From Micromonospora cathayae (GTDB taxonomy: Bacteria > Actinomycetota > Actinomycetes > Mycobacteriales > Micromonosporaceae), in contig NZ_CP118615.1 in assembly GCF_028993575.1 (NCBI RefSeq), positions 5,981,001 through 6,045,000 of the forward strand: a DNA stretch of 64,000 nt. The letters are read 5' to 3'. A program made the translations under genes and the position numbers. The notes beneath the pieces were generated by a model. It saw only the letters and a program-made list of their open reading frames with translations. It was not told where the DNA came from and made no database searches. Within the stretch, counting starts at the first letter, position 1. Each line of letters opens with the position of its first letter. Below, in pieces: positions 61,318 through 64,000 of the stretch.

Positions 61318-62217
61318 CTAGTAGATGACCTCCACGATGCACAGGCCGCCACCGCCGGCCCCGCCCAACCGCGACGTCGTCGAGGCGATGCCACCGCCAC
61401 CGCCACCGCCGTGCCCGCCCGCGTTGAGCCCGTTCACGCCGGTCGACACCGGAGCCGCCCCGCCCATCCCCAGCAGCGAGTTGCCGCCGAATGCCGCGAA
61501 CACGTGCTGGGCGTCGAGTGTCCGGCCCGGCCCGCCGCCCGCGCCCAGGGAGTTGAGGACGTTCCCGCCCGTCGCTGCGCCGCCGCCACCTCGGCTGCCG
61601 CTTGTGCTCGCCGTGCCCGCTGTGGCCCCGTTGCCGCCGGTGCCGCCGCCAGCCGTCCACAGCCCGCCGAAGCTCGTGCTGCCGCCGGCCCCGCCCTGCG
61701 CACCGGCCAGGCCCGCAGCGCCGGCCGCACCGACGGTCACCGCCACCTCGGCCGGCAGCTCCTCCGCCGGCCACACGCTCTCGCAGTACCCGCCGCCACC
61801 ACCACCCCCGCCCGCGCCGTGGCCGCTGGCCGCCCCGATCACGCCGCCGCCGCCACCGCCGCCGCCGACCCCGTACGCCCGGATCCACCGCGCCCCGGCC
61901 GGCACCGTGAACTCGCCGTCCTCCGTGAACCGCTGGACCAGCGGCGCGGCCGGCAGGCCCGCCGCCGGCGTACCCACCCAGCCGACGATGTGGTTCCCGG
62001 CCGGCGGCGTCTTGAGCACCATCACCCGGGCGCGCACCGCCACGGGCCCGATCATCGACGCCACCCGGATCGGCTGGGTGTCGCCGTCGTGCAGCACCCG
62101 GATCGTCCCGTCGTCGGCAACGCTCATCACCGTCGCCGGGCGTAGGCGCCATGTCAGGCCGAGCTGGATCGCCCTCTCCAGCACCGCCTCGGCCAGCGCC
62201 TTCACCGGTACCGCCAT
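61318..62217 (-). CDS. glycine-rich phage tail protein
   Basis: Protein of 299 residues from ATG 62217 (GTG 62235 overlaps the upstream stop and is an alternative). The N-terminal 90 residues form an OB-like part (LGLTWRLRPATVMSVADDGT). Then follows a glycine-rich domain (FTVPAGARWIRAYGVGGGGG) with polyGly runs, ending VIGGAGGGGLCIVEVIY-like. Glycine-rich tail-tip domains of this type are known in phage receptor-binding or tail-assembly proteins. It is the last gene of the structural operon. Confidence 0.82.
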   Translation of the reverse strand: MAVPVKALAEAVLERAIQLGLTWRLRPATVMSVADDGTIRVLHDGDTQPIRVASMIGPVAVRARVMVLKTPPAGNHIVGWVGTPAAGLPAAPLVQRFTEDGEFTVPAGARWIRAYGVGGGGGGGGVIGAASGHGAGGGGGGGGYCESVWPAEELPAEVAVTVGAAGAAGLAGAQGGAGGSTSFGGLWTAGGGTGGNGATAGTASTSGSRGGGGAATGGNVLNSLGAGGGPGRTLDAQHVFAAFGGNSLLGMGGAAPVSTGVNGLNAGGHGGGGGGGIASTTSRLGGAGGGGLCIVEVIY

Positions 62218-62231
62218 CCCGCCGTTCCCGC

Positions 62232-63317
62232 TCACGCCTCCCCGCCCTTCGTCTCCGGGTACGCCCGCCGCAACGTGTGCCTCATCTCCCCGCCCGGCAC
62301 CAGCGGCATCGTCCAGCCGACCTCCAGCCACCGCAGCCCGTCCCAGCGCACCACCTCGTAGGCGTCGTGCCGCGGGTCGACCGGGGTGCTCAGCTCCACG
62401 ACCTCGTACACCGTCTGCTGGAGCCCCAGCGTCCGGGCGTACACCGTCGCCTGCGCCTGCGACCGCACCTGCACGTCGACCGTCTTCGGCAGCACGAACC
62501 CGCGCCGCTCGATCGAGTGCGGCGCCGACGCCGGCACGTCGTACGTCCCGACCACCGGCTCCGCGTCCGAGCCCGGGTCGTTGGACACCACCACGAAGCG
62601 GTTCGGCGCGACCAGCAGGTCACTCGTCCGCGAGATCGACCCCCGGATGACACGGCGGGAGGCATCCAGGTCGATCGTGACCGCCTGGCTGGCTGGATCG
62701 AACGCGCGGCGCAGCCGCAGCCAGCCCTGGTGGTTGACCCACGGCATGAAATACCCACCCTGCGCGGCCAGGTCCCGCAGCGCGTTCGCCCGCGACGTGC
62801 CCGGCGACCAAGCCGACGCCGACGTGAACTCGGTCGCGTCGACCACCAGCGGCCCGATCGGCAGCCCGTCGACGAGCCGTGCCGCCGCCTGGTCGACGAG
62901 CTGCCCGCCCGCGTCGAAGCCGACGTCCAGCTCCTGGTCGACCACGAACATCTCGTCGAGCAGCGTCAACGGCGCGGTCGAGCCGGCGCTGGTCACCAGG
63001 TCCGACGAGTCCGACACCATGTAGCGGCCCAGCTGGTACGAGGTGCCGTCGCCCAGCAGCATCCGGGGCGCGATCCGGTCCGTCATCTGGTTGATCCGCT
63101 TCGCGTCCTCCACGCCGAGGGTCACTCCGGACAGCCGGCGCGGGATCGTCGAGGTGCTGTCGTGGCTCAGACTCGGCGGCGAGCTGCCCCGCAGCGGCGT
63201 GAGCTCACCCCGGCGCACCCCGTTCCGGCCGTCGATGAGGTCGAAGCGGAACGAGGCCGACCGCTGCCCGCGGTACGCCGGCAGGTCCAGCAGATCAGGC
63301 GGAGGCGCAGATGCCAC
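62232..63317 (-). CDS. phage minor tail protein
   Basis: Protein of 361 residues with beta-rich segments typical of tail-hub proteins (FRFDLIDGRNGVRRGELTPL, YQLGRYMVSDSSDLVTSAGS, EVVRWDGLRWLEVGWTMPLV). It resembles minor tail proteins of siphoviruses of actinobacteria. GTG 63317 overlaps the upstream gene end by 23 bases, and its stop overlaps the next gene region. Confidence 0.7.
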   Translation of the reverse strand: MASAPPPDLLDLPAYRGQRSASFRFDLIDGRNGVRRGELTPLRGSSPPSLSHDSTSTIPRRLSGVTLGVEDAKRINQMTDRIAPRMLLGDGTSYQLGRYMVSDSSDLVTSAGSTAPLTLLDEMFVVDQELDVGFDAGGQLVDQAAARLVDGLPIGPLVVDATEFTSASAWSPGTSRANALRDLAAQGGYFMPWVNHQGWLRLRRAFDPASQAVTIDLDASRRVIRGSISRTSDLLVAPNRFVVVSNDPGSDAEPVVGTYDVPASAPHSIERRGFVLPKTVDVQVRSQAQATVYARTLGLQQTVYEVVELSTPVDPRHDAYEVVRWDGLRWLEVGWTMPLVPGGEMRHTLRRAYPETKGGEA

Positions 63318-64000
63318 GGCCGTCCACCTCCCACTGGTTGCCCTGCCCGTCGACGAACGTCGTCGTGCCGGCCGGCTGCGACTCGAAGTCCGGCGCGGCC
63401 AGGACCGGACCGTCGATGCCGTCGCGCACCTCGATCCGGGCCACGCTCACCGCGCCGGTCAGCACCAGCGCCAGCCGGCCCGGATCGATCGTCGGCGGCT
63501 CCGGCGGCAGCTGGTTCGCGCCCAGGTTCTCCCACGTCACCCCGTCGTCGGACCGCCAGAACAGCACGAACGCCTGGCCGATGCCGTCCTCGTTGCCGTA
63601 CGCGACGCGCAGCCACCGCCGCTGCCGGGTAACCACCAGGTCCTGCGTGTCCCGGCAGTCCTGGAGTCCGGCGCCGCCCCATACGGTCAGGCACGTCGAC
63701 ACCGGCCCGGCGGCCAGCGTCCACCCGGTCGCCTCGTCCTCGTCGGTGCGGGAGAGCTCCGCCGTCCACTCGTCGCCGGTCGGCCGCAGCTCCACCCGCA
63801 CGTCCAGGTCGTTCGTCGACGGCTCCCGCGCGGTCAGGGCGGCGACGCTGACCGTCGGGCTCACGTTCGTGTTGCCGGTGGTCAGCACGCTGCGCATACC
63901 GATCTGGCCCGCGCCCTGCACGTCGGTGTCGGACGCGGACTGCTCCCACCGCAGCATCCCCGGCCCTGTGTCCGCCCACACCGCCACCCGGATCGACGAA
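63295..64000 (-). CDS. phage minor tail protein, 5' end outside the window
   Basis: The frame is open to the right edge (SSIRVAVWADTGPGM), so the start lies beyond 64000. The visible part has beta-sandwich-like repeats (WRSDDGVTWENLGANQLPPE, LALVLTGAVSVARIEVRDGI) typical of large minor tail proteins. It overlaps the following gene by 23 bases. Confidence 0.65.
   Translation of the reverse strand, partial: SSIRVAVWADTGPGMLRWEQSASDTDVQGAGQIGMRSVLTTGNTNVSPTVSVAALTAREPSTNDLDVRVELRPTGDEWTAELSRTDEDEATGWTLAAGPVSTCLTVWGGAGLQDCRDTQDLVVTRQRRWLRVAYGNEDGIGQAFVLFWRSDDGVTWENLGANQLPPEPPTIDPGRLALVLTGAVSVARIEVRDGIDGPVLAAPDFESQPAGTTTFVDGQGNQWEVDGRGICASA

Overview
The window is about 70% G+C with actinobacterial gene style: many GTG starts, 4-base ATGA/GTGA overlaps, secreted esterases with Ig-like domains, a streptogrisin-type protease with a ricin-like domain, and LacI, ROK and GntR regulators. 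It most resembles a Micromonospora-like actinomycete (Micromonosporaceae). That placement is inferred from gene content, not from a marker gene.

Layout. 0-14 kb: secreted hydrolases and sugar uptake. These include a trypsin-like protease, two Ig-domain esterases, a ROK repressor, and a putative fructoside locus (clan GH-J hydrolase, LacI regulator, ABC importer, serine hydrolase) whose hydrolase and importer share one operator motif. 13.9-22 kb: a signalling cluster with a membrane protein plus GntR, a translationally coupled vWA/PP2C/protein-kinase triad, a divergent membrane/small-protein pair, and a TPR-CHAT protein. 22-30.4 kb: a LysR regulator with a cytosolic class A beta-lactamase-like protein, a lipoprotein class A beta-lactamase, an NmrA-like reductase, and a two-component system divergent from a DrrAB-type ABC exporter with a GPP34 protein. 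30.4-48.6 kb: accessory and decaying DNA. It holds SUKH and GIY-YIG proteins, a collapsed ABC exporter pseudogene, a frameshifted AraC/GATase1 regulator, fragments of IS5-, IS3-, IS110- and IS630-type transposases, a G+C-poor island, a large frameshifted membrane-protein gene, and an ECF sigma factor trio.

48.6-50.2 kb: an AbrB/SpoVT-type gene overlaps a tyrosine integrase with a frameshift, a perfect 12-bp palindrome covers the AbrB-type start, and a 3' tRNA fragment including CCA marks an attachment site. From 50.4 kb to the right edge, all genes run leftward and form a prophage or phage-derived element. Reading in transcription order from the right edge come minor tail proteins, a glycine-rich tail protein, a small HTH protein, a replication-type HTH protein with an internal repeat array, a RecA-like ATPase, several small phage genes, a damaged DUF2637 gene, a serine recombinase without its catalytic domain, a ParB-like protein and a DUF488 protein.

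Most notable: at least four leftward promoters in the prophage share one architecture. Each has a TTGACG- or TTGTAC-type -35, a TACAAT -10 at 17-18 bp, and flanking GTAC half-sites, which looks like a co-regulated set under one repressor. The phage replication gene also holds a dense array of GTCCG/CGGAC pentamers, many at helical spacing, a candidate origin. No CRISPR array, rRNA or complete tRNA gene was seen.
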